Shown here in pieces: positions 7,309 to 15,276 of a stretch of 64,000 nt of DNA. The notes under the pieces are model-generated. The model did no database searches and was not told the origin of the DNA. It was given only the letters and a program-made list of their open reading frames with translations. The DNA is from Ectobacillus antri (GTDB lineage Bacteria; Bacillota; Bacilli; Bacillales; Bacillaceae_G). The stretch lies in assembly GCF_003852715.1 (NCBI RefSeq), contig NZ_RIAV01000018.1, positions 1 to 64,000 on the forward strand, in the 5' to 3' direction. Position 1 is the first letter of the stretch. Every line of letters begins with the position of its first letter. A program made the translations under genes and the position numbers.

Positions 7309-7633
7309 AATTCATATCAACGACATAATAAATGAAATTGATGAAACACTTTCTTTTATAGAAGGCTTATCTTTTGAGCAATATGAACAGGATTGAAAAA
7401 CTCAAAAAGCCACGATTCGGGGTTTAGAAATTATTGGTGAAACAATGAACCGGATTCCAAGAGAGTTTCAAAGTAAATATCCTGAAGTGTCTTGGAGGGA
7501 CTGGATTGCATTTCGAAATGTATTGATACATGTGTACCACGCTGTTGATTTAGAATTAGTTTGGGAAACGATGAAAGATGAATTACAACTGCTTCGCAAG
7601 CAAATGGCTTCCATAATAGAAAAAGAATCCTAA
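7292..7633 (+). pseudogene. hepT: HepT-type RNase toxin with in-frame stop
   Basis: Reading from the ATG at 7292 gives a normal HepT start (MSKDYRIHINDIINEIDETL), then a TGA at 7394-7396 after FEQYEQD. The same frame continues without shift through KTQKATIRGLEIIGETMNRI to the RNVLIHVY motif, the Rx4HxY ribonuclease site, and on to 7633. One nonsense change has therefore split a typical ~113-residue toxin. A restart at the ATG at 7445 would keep the catalytic motif but lose the first helices. Confidence 0.8.
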
Positions 7634-7705
7634 TATTTGGGTAGTATTCATAAATGAGTCTAATGCTCAGGAATGGAGGGTTCCGAAAAAGCTAAATAAA
7701 GCATA

Positions 7706-7795
7706 AAATACTCCGCACCAATTTCTGAACTGCACCCCGATTGTTAGTTGTGTCTAACAATCGGGGTGCAGTTCATTCATAGGTGGGGAGTATTT
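7706..7795. repeat. Two-tier palindrome
   Basis: A 21-22 bp perfect inverted repeat (arms 7727-7747 and 7754-7774, loop TTGTGT) is nested inside a second 9 bp pair, AAATACTCC and GGAGTATTT. There is no T-run, so it does not look like a normal terminator. It could be a small mobile palindrome or a bidirectional structure between the convergent hepT and lipoprotein genes. Confidence 0.65.
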
Positions 7796-7852
7796 GGCGC
7801 ATACCTTACTCTAAAGAAATCCTGCCTTAGAGTTTCCAAGTTCGTTTGGGAG

Positions 7853-8479
7853 CTAAAAAGGGTTTACTTTAAATTGGTCACTCGCTATCTTTAGGTATTG
7901 CTCTTGCTCTATATCTCTTTCATCTAACCAACTAACCTTTACGTAGATATAAGGACTATCTTTTAATACATCCTGTAGACCAACTCCCTTGTTTAGCATA
8001 AATGATGTCGAAGATGAGATTCCTTTAATATCCTTTATATTTGGACCAATCGTAAAGTTTTTTAATGTAGTTGATTTAGGGTAACTTTGTATTTCCATTA
8101 AGTTAGTTATAGTCAGGAATGGGGCATGTAAGCTACGCCATGCTTCCTTTTCGAGAGCCCCAAGTATGGTTACATTTTTCATAAACTGCTTGGGGTGATC
8201 AATTATCACTTCAAAAGTTATATAATTCTCATTAGTTTGTATCACTATAATAGAAGTTTGAAATAAATCAGTGCTTGGAGGAAATGATTTGATATCTTGT
8301 TTAAACAGATCTTCATATTCTTGATTTATAGGATTTTCTAATGCATCTTGATCTGATTCGCTCTGCACAATTATTTGGGATGATTCTGCTTTCTTGGACT
8401 CTTGTGAGTTAGAGCAGCCTGTTGTAAGTGCACTTATTAGAGTGAAGCCGCATAAGAGAAGATAGATGTAATTCATCAT
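7853..8479 (-). CDS. Lipoprotein of unknown function
   Basis: A 208-residue protein with a lipoprotein signal (YIYLLLCGFTLISALTTGC, cleavage before Cys), then a Ser/Glu/Gln-rich linker. The rest is a soluble extracellular domain I do not recognise. The start overlaps the stop of the upstream secreted-protein gene by 4 bp (ATGA), so the two are translationally coupled and likely act together at the cell surface. Confidence 0.7.
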   Translation of the reverse strand: MMNYIYLLLCGFTLISALTTGCSNSQESKKAESSQIIVQSESDQDALENPINQEYEDLFKQDIKSFPPSTDLFQTSIIVIQTNENYITFEVIIDHPKQFMKNVTILGALEKEAWRSLHAPFLTITNLMEIQSYPKSTTLKNFTIGPNIKDIKGISSSTSFMLNKGVGLQDVLKDSPYIYVKVSWLDERDIEQEQYLKIASDQFKVNPF

Positions 8480-9276
8480 AGTCTGTAGCCGTATTCCGGA
8501 TAGCTATAGTATTTATATCCCTTGTACCAGTTAGTCCAAGCCCGGTTTTTCAGTTCGGAATCATTGTTATAGTTAGGAGAGAAATTCGTTACTACCGGAT
8601 AATATCCATTATCGCGCGTGAAGTCTATTTGTATTGTCTTTGTATAGCCAGAAGAATTTACCCAAGAAGAGTATGTATGTGCAAAGTTCTCACGAGACTT
8701 TGCCTCATACCACTTCGACCAAGAACCACGGTTATACACCTTTGCTTTTTTTCCAATGTAACGATAAGATTTATAAGCATAAACAGTAGATTCACGGTAC
8801 TTATCTATGCTAGTTACTAGTCTATTTGCAGACTCAACTAAGACACCGCCGCCAGTCTTAAAAGTAAAACCTGCAACAGTAACCCCATTACTCCAAATTG
8901 AATTGGCTATCCCCTGATCAAGGTCTTGTTGAATTAATGTTCCGTTAGAATAGGCATATTTACTAATGGATGTTGTACCATCTGGATATTCTTGATAATA
9001 ATTTGGACCAGGGGGAATAGGATCAGTTGCGTTCTTTTTTGCTGCCATCTGGATTTCCATGTAAGTTGGTTCATAGATAGTTGTGCCTTCATATTGTAAT
9101 GCAGGAGTAGCTGTTGTATCTAACGATGTTTCCTTCTCCTCTGTCACAACTTGGTACCCCTCAATAGGTGGCGTGGGGAATTGCTCACTTGTAGATCCAT
9201 CTTCAGCAAATGCTGAGGTGGGACTAAGAGAGAATGCTAGAATACCTGTTACTAAAATAGCTGCAGTTTTTCTCAT
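8476..9276 (-). CDS. Secreted protein of unknown function
   Basis: A 266-residue protein with a clear signal peptide (MRKTAAILVTGILAFSLSPT, cleavage after AFA). The mature part is rich in Tyr, Ser, Trp and Asn and has a C-terminal WTNWYKGYKYYSYPEYGYRL-like end. No cysteine pair, sorting signal or known domain is visible. It is the first gene of a two-gene unit with the lipoprotein. The aromatic repeats suggest a beta-rich extracellular fold, a guess only. Confidence 0.7.
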   Translation of the reverse strand: MRKTAAILVTGILAFSLSPTSAFAEDGSTSEQFPTPPIEGYQVVTEEKETSLDTTATPALQYEGTTIYEPTYMEIQMAAKKNATDPIPPGPNYYQEYPDGTTSISKYAYSNGTLIQQDLDQGIANSIWSNGVTVAGFTFKTGGGVLVESANRLVTSIDKYRESTVYAYKSYRYIGKKAKVYNRGSWSKWYEAKSRENFAHTYSSWVNSSGYTKTIQIDFTRDNGYYPVVTNFSPNYNNDSELKNRAWTNWYKGYKYYSYPEYGYRL

Positions 9277-9617
9277 CCTTAACTTCTCCTTCTGTAGATA
9301 TTTTGTAGAATTATGTATATAAGTCCCACTAATAAAAAATTATATATCTCGGTTAGTATTTTGCCAATAAAAATAATTATGAAAATTCAATTATTTAAGG
9401 GTCATGACGAACTTTTTACTTGCCAAACAGGCAACTAAAGAACTCTTTTTCTTTTCATAAGGTTTAATGTGAAGTTTCGGTTCTATAGAATGGTACTTAA
9501 AAGAATGAATGAGAAAGTTAGGTGAGCCAAAAGCAATAGAACAGATACTGTATTGCTTTTTTCTATGCCCCAGCCCAAATGTAAAGATTATGTTAAAGTA
9601 GAACTATTCACTTGCAG
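9277..9617. other. Intergenic region between secreted pair and ars operon
   Basis: This AT-rich gap holds the promoter of the minus-strand secreted pair. It also has a hairpin with arms AAAAGCAATA (9529-9538) and TATTGCTTTT (9551-9560) plus T residues, which can stop transcription in both directions. No gene is visible. Confidence 0.5.
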
Positions 9618-9620
9618 TAT

Positions 9621-9740
9621 ATAAGTATTTGATTATATACTTATCAACGAAAAGGACAGAAAATAAGGTTTTGCGTAGAAGCTGTTGCTACTCTCCGTAT
9701 AAGAAGTATGTTTTTATCAAATATATAAGTATATAATTAT
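9621..9740 (+). promoter_or_regulatory. ars operon control region with two ArsR-type dyads
   Basis: ATAAGTAT (9621-9628) and ATACTTAT (9637-9644) form a perfect 8 bp dyad. The same ATAAGTAT word recurs at 9725-9732, overlapping a TATAAT -10 candidate at 9732-9737, about 30 bp before arsR. ArsR repressors bind such AT-rich dyads over the promoter and leave when As(III) binds. The assignment is inferred. Confidence 0.5.
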
Positions 9741-9769
9741 TTGTTAAATTAATAGAAAGGAGCGTATGT

Positions 9770-10114
9770 ATGCAGCAAACCATACTAGATATAGAAAAAA
9801 CCGCACAAACGTTAAAGCTGTTAGGTGACAAAACGAGATTAACCATTATCGCAATTCTGCAGCAGCGTGAGTGCTGTGTGTGTGAGTTTACTGAAGTATT
9901 TGATACGAGTCAGCCTTCCATTAGTCAGCATCTGCGCAAATTAAAAGACGTCGGTCTTATTAAAGAAGAACGCAGAGGGCAGTGGATTTATTATTCTTTG
10001 CATACACAAAGCGAGTTATACCCTCTTGTGCAGGAGATACTTCGGCATGTTCCCGAGCAGACAGAGAAGATTAAGCATATTGAGCTAAGTAACCCAACTG
10101 GTTGTTGTTTATAG
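9770..10114 (+). CDS. arsR: ArsR arsenite-responsive repressor
   Basis: A 114-residue winged-helix repressor: LKLLGDKTRLTIIAILQQ, then the metalloid-binding ECCVCE motif, then the DNA-reading helix SQPSISQHLRKLKDVGLI and the wing RRGQWIYYSL. As(III) binding to the Cys cluster releases DNA. AGAAAGGAGCG lies before the ATG. An extra Cys pair at the C terminus (TGCCL) could help bind metalloid. It is the first gene of arsR-acr3-arsC-arsD-arsA. Confidence 0.92.
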   Translation: MQQTILDIEKTAQTLKLLGDKTRLTIIAILQQRECCVCEFTEVFDTSQPSISQHLRKLKDVGLIKEERRGQWIYYSLHTQSELYPLVQEILRHVPEQTEKIKHIELSNPTGCCL

Positions 10115-10137
10115 CATCATGAAAAGGGAGTGAGGAA

Positions 10138-11199
10138 ATGGGGAATACAGAGAAAAAACGATTGGGTTTTTTGGATCGCTATCTAACGCTTTGGATTTTC
10201 TTGGCCATGGCGGTGGGGATTGGGCTAGGATTTGCGGCGCCAGGTTTTGTCGATGGCCTTAATAGCCTACAGGTAGGAACAACGTCTATCCCGCTAGCGA
10301 TTGGATTGATATTGATGATGTATCCGCCGCTAGCAAAGGTACGCTATGAAGAGATGGGCCGTGTGTTTAAGGATGTAAAGGTATTAGTATTATCGCTTGT
10401 ACAAAACTGGATTATTGGTCCTGTGTTGATGTTTGCACTTGCGATTATCTTTTTACCTGATAAGCCAGAGTATATGGTTGGTCTCATTATGATTGGTTTG
10501 GCGCGCTGCATTGCGATGGTGATTGTGTGGAACGACCTTGCGAAAGGTGATACGGAATATGCTGCTGGCTTAGTGGCCTTCAATTCCGTGTTCCAAATGT
10601 TATTTTTCTCCGTGTATGCATATGTGTTTGTAACAATCATTCCAGAGTGGCTTGGATTAGAAGGTGCGGTTGTAAGCATCACAATGGCTGAAGTGGCAAA
10701 GTCGGTGTTCATTTACTTAGGTATTCCGTTTTTGGCGGGGATGCTGACACGCTTTACGTTAGTCAAAGCGAAGGGCAGAGAATGGTATGAGAAAGTGTTC
10801 ATTCCTAAGATCAGCCCCACTACACTTATCGCATTATTATTTACCATCATCGTGATGTTCTCGTTAAAGGGAGACACGATTGTTAGCTTGCCTTTAGATG
10901 TGGTGCGAATTGCGATTCCATTGTTGATCTACTTCATTGTAATGTTCTTTATCTCCTTCTATATGGGTAAGAAGATAGGAGCAAATTATCCGGTTACAAC
11001 AACGCTTGCCTTTACGGCTGGCAGTAATAACTTTGAACTGGCGATTGCAGTGGCGGTTGGCGTGTTCGGCATTCATTCCGGTGCTGCCTTTGCAGCCGTT
11101 ATTGGACCGCTTGTTGAGGTGCCGGTAATGATTGCATTAGTTAATGTAGCATTATGGTTTAAACGTAAGTATTTCGCGGAACATACCGCATCATCATAA
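10138..11199 (+). CDS. acr3: ACR3-type arsenite efflux transporter
   Basis: This 353-residue membrane protein has ten predicted helices and matches the ACR3 (arsenical resistance-3) branch of the BASS superfamily. Landmarks are [16 protein letters not shown] in the first helix and [18 protein letters not shown], with the conserved Cys needed for As(III) export. ArsA downstream may energise export, although ACR3 alone works by proton antiport. It starts 23 bp after arsR with GGGAGTGAGG as ribosome site. Confidence 0.92.
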   Translation: MGNTEKKRLGFLDRYLTLWIFLAMAVGIGLGFAAPGFVDGLNSLQVGTTSIPLAIGLILMMYPPLAKVRYEEMGRVFKDVKVLVLSLVQNWIIGPVLMFALAIIFLPDKPEYMVGLIMIGLARCIAMVIVWNDLAKGDTEYAAGLVAFNSVFQMLFFSVYAYVFVTIIPEWLGLEGAVVSITMAEVAKSVFIYLGIPFLAGMLTRFTLVKAKGREWYEKVFIPKISPTTLIALLFTIIVMFSLKGDTIVSLPLDVVRIAIPLLIYFIVMFFISFYMGKKIGANYPVTTTLAFTAGSNNFELAIAVAVGVFGIHSGAAFAAVIGPLVEVPVMIALVNVALWFKRKYFAEHTASS

Positions 11200-11220
11200 T
11201 AAAAAAGGTGGAATCACATC

Positions 11221-11649
11221 ATGACAAACAAAAAAACAATTTATTTCTTATGCACAGGTAACTCTTGCCGTAGTCAAATGGCAGAAGGATGGGCAAAGCA
11301 ATACTTAGGTGACGAGTGGAATGTATACAGCGCAGGTCTTGAGGCACATGGTTTGAATCCCAACGCTGTAAAAGCTATGCAGGAAGCGGGCGTAGACATT
11401 ACAAATCAAACGTCTGACGTAATTGATCCAAACATTTTAAATGATGCTGATTTAGTTGTTACATTATGTGGTCATGCGGCGGAGCATTGCCCAGCTGTCA
11501 GACCGAACAAAGCAAATGCACGTAAGATTCATGTAGGATTTGATGATCCGGCAGGTAAAGAGTGGTCCGAATTCCAGCGCGTACGCGATGAGATTCGTGA
11601 CGCGATGAAGTATTTTGCCGAGCACGGTAAGTTTCCAAACGAGCAATAA
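11221..11649 (+). CDS. arsC: Thioredoxin-coupled arsenate reductase
   Basis: A 142-residue low-molecular-weight-phosphatase-fold arsenate reductase. It has the P-loop CTGNSCRS (Cx5R) and the redox pair in [10 protein letters not shown]. These are the three Cys of the thioredoxin-dependent ArsC class of Gram-positives. It reduces As(V) to As(III), the substrate of Acr3. A strong hairpin follows before arsD. Confidence 0.93.
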   Translation: MTNKKTIYFLCTGNSCRSQMAEGWAKQYLGDEWNVYSAGLEAHGLNPNAVKAMQEAGVDITNQTSDVIDPNILNDADLVVTLCGHAAEHCPAVRPNKANARKIHVGFDDPAGKEWSEFQRVRDEIRDAMKYFAEHGKFPNEQ

Positions 11650-11670
11650 GCTCATTGAAATGAGCAAAAA

Positions 11671-11700
11671 AGCCGAGAACTTGTTCTCGGCTCATTTTAT
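11671..11700 (+). terminator. Hairpin between arsC and arsD
   Basis: AGCCGAGAAC and GTTCTCGGCT pair perfectly around two bases and are followed by CATTTTAT. It probably makes arsD-arsA expression lower than arsR-acr3-arsC (partial terminator or mRNA processing site). Confidence 0.65.
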
Positions 11701-11715
11701 AGGAGGTGCTAATGC

Positions 11716-12075
11716 ATGAGAAAAATTGAAATCTTTGACCCAGCAATGTGTTGTCCAACAGGTGTATGCGGTCCTAGTATTGACCCGGAGCTTATTCGTA
11801 TTTCGGTAGCTGTTCAAAATTTACAAAAGAAAGGTGTAGACATCGTTCGTTACAACTTAGGCAGTGAACCTGATGCGTTTGTAAACAATGAGGTAATTAG
11901 TCAACTGTTAATGGAAAAGGGGCCAGATGTGTTACCTATCGTTTTAGTTGATGGTACGGCTATCAAGGAGCAAGGGTATCCAACAAACACGGAGCTAGCA
12001 GAACTGACAGGTATACCAGAAGAACAATTGAGTCAAAAGCCCAAGGTGCGTTTAAGTTTGAACATTAACAAATAA
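11716..12075 (+). CDS. arsD: ArsD arsenite metallochaperone
   Basis: A 119-residue thioredoxin-fold protein with the chaperone cysteines in FDPAMCCPTGVCGPSIDPEL, equivalent to Cys12, Cys13 and Cys18 of known ArsD. It passes As(III) to ArsA and raises its ATPase activity. The ribosome site ATAGGAGGTG lies just after the hairpin. arsA follows after 17 bp. Confidence 0.92.
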   Translation: MRKIEIFDPAMCCPTGVCGPSIDPELIRISVAVQNLQKKGVDIVRYNLGSEPDAFVNNEVISQLLMEKGPDVLPIVLVDGTAIKEQGYPTNTELAELTGIPEEQLSQKPKVRLSLNINK

Positions 12076-12092
12076 GAAAGAAGTGAAACAGT

Positions 12093-13853
12093 ATGAAGGA
12101 ATTGTTTCATCCACAGTCCATAAAACTTACGCCGTTTTTGTTTTTTACTGGTAAGGGAGGAGTGGGTAAAACATCCACAGCTTGTGCAACAGCGGTTACG
12201 CTCGCTGATATGGGAAAACGGGTGCTGCTTGTTAGTACAGATCCCGCTTCTAACTTGCAGGATGTATTTGAAGTAGAAGTAAAAAACGAACCTACAGCTA
12301 TTCCAGGTGTACCGAATTTATTTGCGGCAAATTTAGATCCAGAAACAGCGGCGCTTGCATACAAGGAGAAGGTGGTGGGGCCGTATCGCGGTAAGTTACC
12401 TGAAGCTGTCATTTTGACAATGGAGGAACAATTATCAGGAGCATGTACCGTTGAAATTGCGGCTTTTGACGAGTTTTCCACACTGCTAACAAATCAAGAA
12501 CTCACAAAACGTTTTGATCATATTATCTTTGATACGGCACCGACCGGGCATACACTTCGTTTACTGCAGCTTCCATCAGCATGGAGTGGATTTTTAGAGG
12601 ACAGTACACACGGTGCGTCCTGCCTAGGACCGCTCGCTGGGCTAGAATCAAAGAAAACATTATATAAGCAAACGATGGATGCATTATCTGATATGAAACA
12701 AACAACATTGCTTCTTGTTACAAGACCTGATGCTTCTCCTTTACAAGAAGCGGCAAGAGCGTCTCGGGAGTTAAGAGAGATTGGGCTCGAAAATCAGTAT
12801 CTCCTTATCAATGGTGTTATGAGAAAGTATGTGAAAGACGATGCAATATCCACAGCTTTGTTCACAAAACAGTCTGAGGCGTTACAAGATATGCCTAGTG
12901 AATTGCAGAACTTACAAGGGTTTGAAATACCAATGGTTTCATTCAATCTTACAGGCGTTACACAGATTCGAAAGTTTTTCTCTTTTAAAGAAATAACCAA
13001 TATGCCAATACAAGAAAATAAGTTTGTAGTAGTTCCTTCATTACAAACACTCCTAGAGAATATAGCAGAAACAAAGAAGCGTGTCATTTTTACAATGGGA
13101 AAAGGTGGTGTCGGAAAAACTACCGTTGCTTCTGCAATCGCAATTGGATTGGCTGAAAAGGGACAGCGAGTTCATCTGACCACAACAGACCCGGCAGCAC
13201 ATGTAGAGTACGTTTTCAACGGCGATAAAGGCAATCTCACGATTAGTAAGATTGATCCAAAAGCTGAGGTAGAAAAGTATCAACATGAGGTTATCCGTCA
13301 AGCGCAGGAAACCTTGGATGACGAGGGAATTGCTTACTTGGAGGAGGATTTACGCTCGCCTTGTACAGAAGAAATCGCTGTGTTTCGTGCTTTTGCTGAT
13401 ATTGTAGAACGAGCAGAAGAAGAGATTGTCGTAATTGATACAGCACCGACCGGACATACCTTACTGTTATTGGATGCGGCTCAGTCATATCATAAGGAAA
13501 TTGCACGTTCAACAGGTGAAGTGCCACTATCTGTCCAAAAATTATTACCACGTCTTCGCAATCCTGAAGAAACAAGTGTTGTGATTGTCACACTAGCAGA
13601 GGCAACACCGGTTCATGAGGCCAGCCGTCTGCAGGATGACTTGCGACGCGCCAGCATCGAGCCGAAATGGTGGGTCATTAATCAAGCCTTCTACGGAACA
13701 GAAACGAAAGATCCGATTCTACATGGACGAGCAGCGTCAGAAATACAATGGATACAAGAGATTAAGCGAAAATCCAACGATTATTGTGTAATCATTCCAT
13801 GGCAGCCCGAAGAGGTTATCGGGTATGAAAAGATAAAAGCATTAACACTTTAA
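12093..13853 (+). CDS. arsA: ArsA arsenite-stimulated ATPase
   Basis: The 586-residue protein is a tandem of two ATPase halves. The P-loops are TGKGGVGKTS near residue 20 and MGKGGVGKTT near residue 334. Each half has DTAPTGHT, the signal-transduction motif of ArsA. It hydrolyses ATP to drive As(III) out through the membrane partner and receives As(III) from ArsD. Cysteines following each half (CTVEIAAF and CTEEIAVF) are in the region that binds metalloid. Confidence 0.93.
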   Translation: MKELFHPQSIKLTPFLFFTGKGGVGKTSTACATAVTLADMGKRVLLVSTDPASNLQDVFEVEVKNEPTAIPGVPNLFAANLDPETAALAYKEKVVGPYRGKLPEAVILTMEEQLSGACTVEIAAFDEFSTLLTNQELTKRFDHIIFDTAPTGHTLRLLQLPSAWSGFLEDSTHGASCLGPLAGLESKKTLYKQTMDALSDMKQTTLLLVTRPDASPLQEAARASRELREIGLENQYLLINGVMRKYVKDDAISTALFTKQSEALQDMPSELQNLQGFEIPMVSFNLTGVTQIRKFFSFKEITNMPIQENKFVVVPSLQTLLENIAETKKRVIFTMGKGGVGKTTVASAIAIGLAEKGQRVHLTTTDPAAHVEYVFNGDKGNLTISKIDPKAEVEKYQHEVIRQAQETLDDEGIAYLEEDLRSPCTEEIAVFRAFADIVERAEEEIVVIDTAPTGHTLLLLDAAQSYHKEIARSTGEVPLSVQKLLPRLRNPEETSVVIVTLAEATPVHEASRLQDDLRRASIEPKWWVINQAFYGTETKDPILHGRAASEIQWIQEIKRKSNDYCVIIPWQPEEVIGYEKIKALTL

Positions 13854-13979
13854 GGATTCATAAGGAACGATAGATGCGCACAGTGATGGTATATTGTATG
13901 CAGTACTTGATTGCGAGCATTTTTTAGAAGAGAGTGCGGTGCATGACGGGAGTCAATCATTATAAAAGGGGAGCTAGTT

Positions 13980-14261
13980 ATGATTATTACAGATAAAGCA
14001 AAAGTATTTATTGAAGGGGTTATGAAGGAGAATGGTGTATCTACCCTACGTTTTACGTTTGAAAGTGCAGGCTGTTGCGGTCCGAGCTATCGCATGGTAT
14101 TAGAAGCTGCACATGAAGGTGATCGAATAGCGCAGATAAACGGAATAGAAGTAGCGATGGAGCCTAAGGTCGCAGACGTAGTGCAAACACTGATGCTAGA
14201 TTATGAGGAAGATGAGCATGGAGCTGGCTTAGTAGTAAGCGGCGGTTCGAGCTGCTGTTAA
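13980..14261 (+). CDS. HesB/IscA-like protein of the ars operon
   Basis: A 93-residue protein with the HesB/IscA layout (IITDKAKVFIEGVMKENG, ESAGCCGPSYRM, then GLVVSGGSSCC). The Cys positions differ from Fe-S carriers: a vicinal pair in the middle and another at the very end. Such proteins occur in arsenic operons, where vicinal thiols could bind As(III). Whether it carries an Fe-S cluster or metalloid is unknown. It has its own AAAAGGGGAG ribosome site 127 bp after arsA. Confidence 0.75.
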   Translation: MIITDKAKVFIEGVMKENGVSTLRFTFESAGCCGPSYRMVLEAAHEGDRIAQINGIEVAMEPKVADVVQTLMLDYEEDEHGAGLVVSGGSSCC

Positions 14262-14284
14262 ATAAACATGAAGGAGAATACAAG

Positions 14285-14713
14285 ATGGCAAATTATCATG
14301 AACTGATAACAGGAAAAGTATATATTGGCGGAGTCGATGATATTCAGGATGCGGTGAAAGGACATGGTGTTACAGATGTGTTTGATCTTCGTGAAAATGG
14401 TACGGAACCAGAAGGGTTTCCGAAAGAGGTGACACGTCATGCCTATCCAATTGTTGAAGATGTAGAAGGGCAGGATGAATCTGTCCAAAAGGCAATTAAA
14501 GCAGTAAAAGAAGCGGTAGAGCAAGGGAAAAAGGTATACTTCCATTGTTCAGGGGGAAAAAATCGTACAGGAACAGTGGCGACAGGATTATTAGTAGAAA
14601 TGGGACAAGCTTCGAGTGTAGAAGAAGCAGAGCAACAGGCCAAAGAAGTTCGCTCTGTAATTAGTATCAAGCCTGAAATGAAAAATGTTTTACATCGATT
14701 ATATACGAAATAA
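14285..14713 (+). CDS. Dual-specificity-type phosphatase of the ars operon
   Basis: This 142-residue protein has the Cx5R phosphatase loop HCSGGKNRTG and an upstream general-acid region (FDLRENGTEPEGF), as in the small DSP/tyrosine phosphatases. It starts 24 bp after the HesB-like gene with AAGGAGAATA as ribosome site, so it is the last gene of the unit; a terminator follows. Its substrate is unknown. Like ArsC it uses a Cx5R loop, so an arsenic-related function is possible but unproven. Confidence 0.75.
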   Translation: MANYHELITGKVYIGGVDDIQDAVKGHGVTDVFDLRENGTEPEGFPKEVTRHAYPIVEDVEGQDESVQKAIKAVKEAVEQGKKVYFHCSGGKNRTGTVATGLLVEMGQASSVEEAEQQAKEVRSVISIKPEMKNVLHRLYTK

Positions 14714-14727
14714 TGTTGCAGCATTTC

Positions 14728-14761
14728 CACCTGAATTTGTCGTGAATTCAGGTGTTTTTTC
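14728..14761 (+). terminator. Terminator of first ars operon
   Basis: CACCTGAATT and AATTCAGGTG pair perfectly around a TGTCGTG loop, followed by TTTTTTC. Confidence 0.85.
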
Positions 14762-14772
14762 AATGTATTTAA

Positions 14773-14824
14773 ATCAATTTTTTTTGATGAATTAGTTGTT
14801 AAAATGAAAGATATGGAATATACT
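14773..14824 (+). promoter_or_regulatory. Promoter and ArsR-type operator of arsR2
   Basis: The perfect dyad ATCAATTTTTTTTGAT (14773-14788) is followed by a sigma-A promoter, TTGTTA (14796-14801), 17 bp, TATACT (14819-14824). The same dyad recurs before the next gene. It fits the ATCAA-N-TTGAT pattern of Bacillus ArsR repressors. Confidence 0.75.
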
Positions 14825-14862
14825 ACTAATATCAAAAGAATTTGATTAAAGGAGCAACAGTT

Positions 14863-15183
14863 ATGAAAGAAATTAAACTGTATAATGAATCCATAGTCGC
14901 GTCTTTTACAACGTATGAGAAAAAATTTAAGGCATTGGCAGATCAGAAAAGACTTCATATTTTGTACGAACTTTGTCAACGTGGCGAAACGTGTGTATGT
15001 GATTTAACAGGCGTGTTGGAATTACCACAGTCAAAGCTCTCGTACCATTTGAAAATCTTACTGGATGCCAATTTGATTACGAAAGACACAAGAGGAACAT
15101 GGAGCTATTATGATATTAATAAAAAAGAAGTAGACGCCTTGCTTTCTGAACAGCTGTGCTGTATCTTTCGTCCAATGTCCTAA
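14863..15183 (+). CDS. arsR: Second ArsR-family repressor
   Basis: 106 residues from the ATG at 14863, chosen because AAAGGAGCAAC lies before it (a longer start at 14842 has none). The winged helix is clear (FKALADQKRLHILYELCQRG, the CVCDL metal site, LPQSKLSYHLKILLDANLI). It ends with an extra LCCIFRPMS that adds a vicinal Cys pair. It differs from the first ArsR and most likely controls itself and the flavoprotein unit through the two identical dyads. Confidence 0.88.
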   Translation: MKEIKLYNESIVASFTTYEKKFKALADQKRLHILYELCQRGETCVCDLTGVLELPQSKLSYHLKILLDANLITKDTRGTWSYYDINKKEVDALLSEQLCCIFRPMS

Positions 15184-15200
15184 AAATTTTTCGTTAATTA

Positions 15201-15251
15201 ATCAATTTTTTTTGATTAACAAACTTGTTAGTAGTGTATCTGCTTTATACA
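15201..15251 (+). promoter_or_regulatory. Second copy of the arsR2-type operator with promoter
   Basis: ATCAATTTTTTTTGAT (15201-15216) is identical to the dyad before arsR2. It is followed by TTGTTA (15225-15230) and a TATACA/TACATT -10 candidate near 15246-15253. It would control the flavoprotein gene. Confidence 0.68.
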
Positions 15252-15276
15252 TTATGGAATAGGGAAAGAGGGGAAT

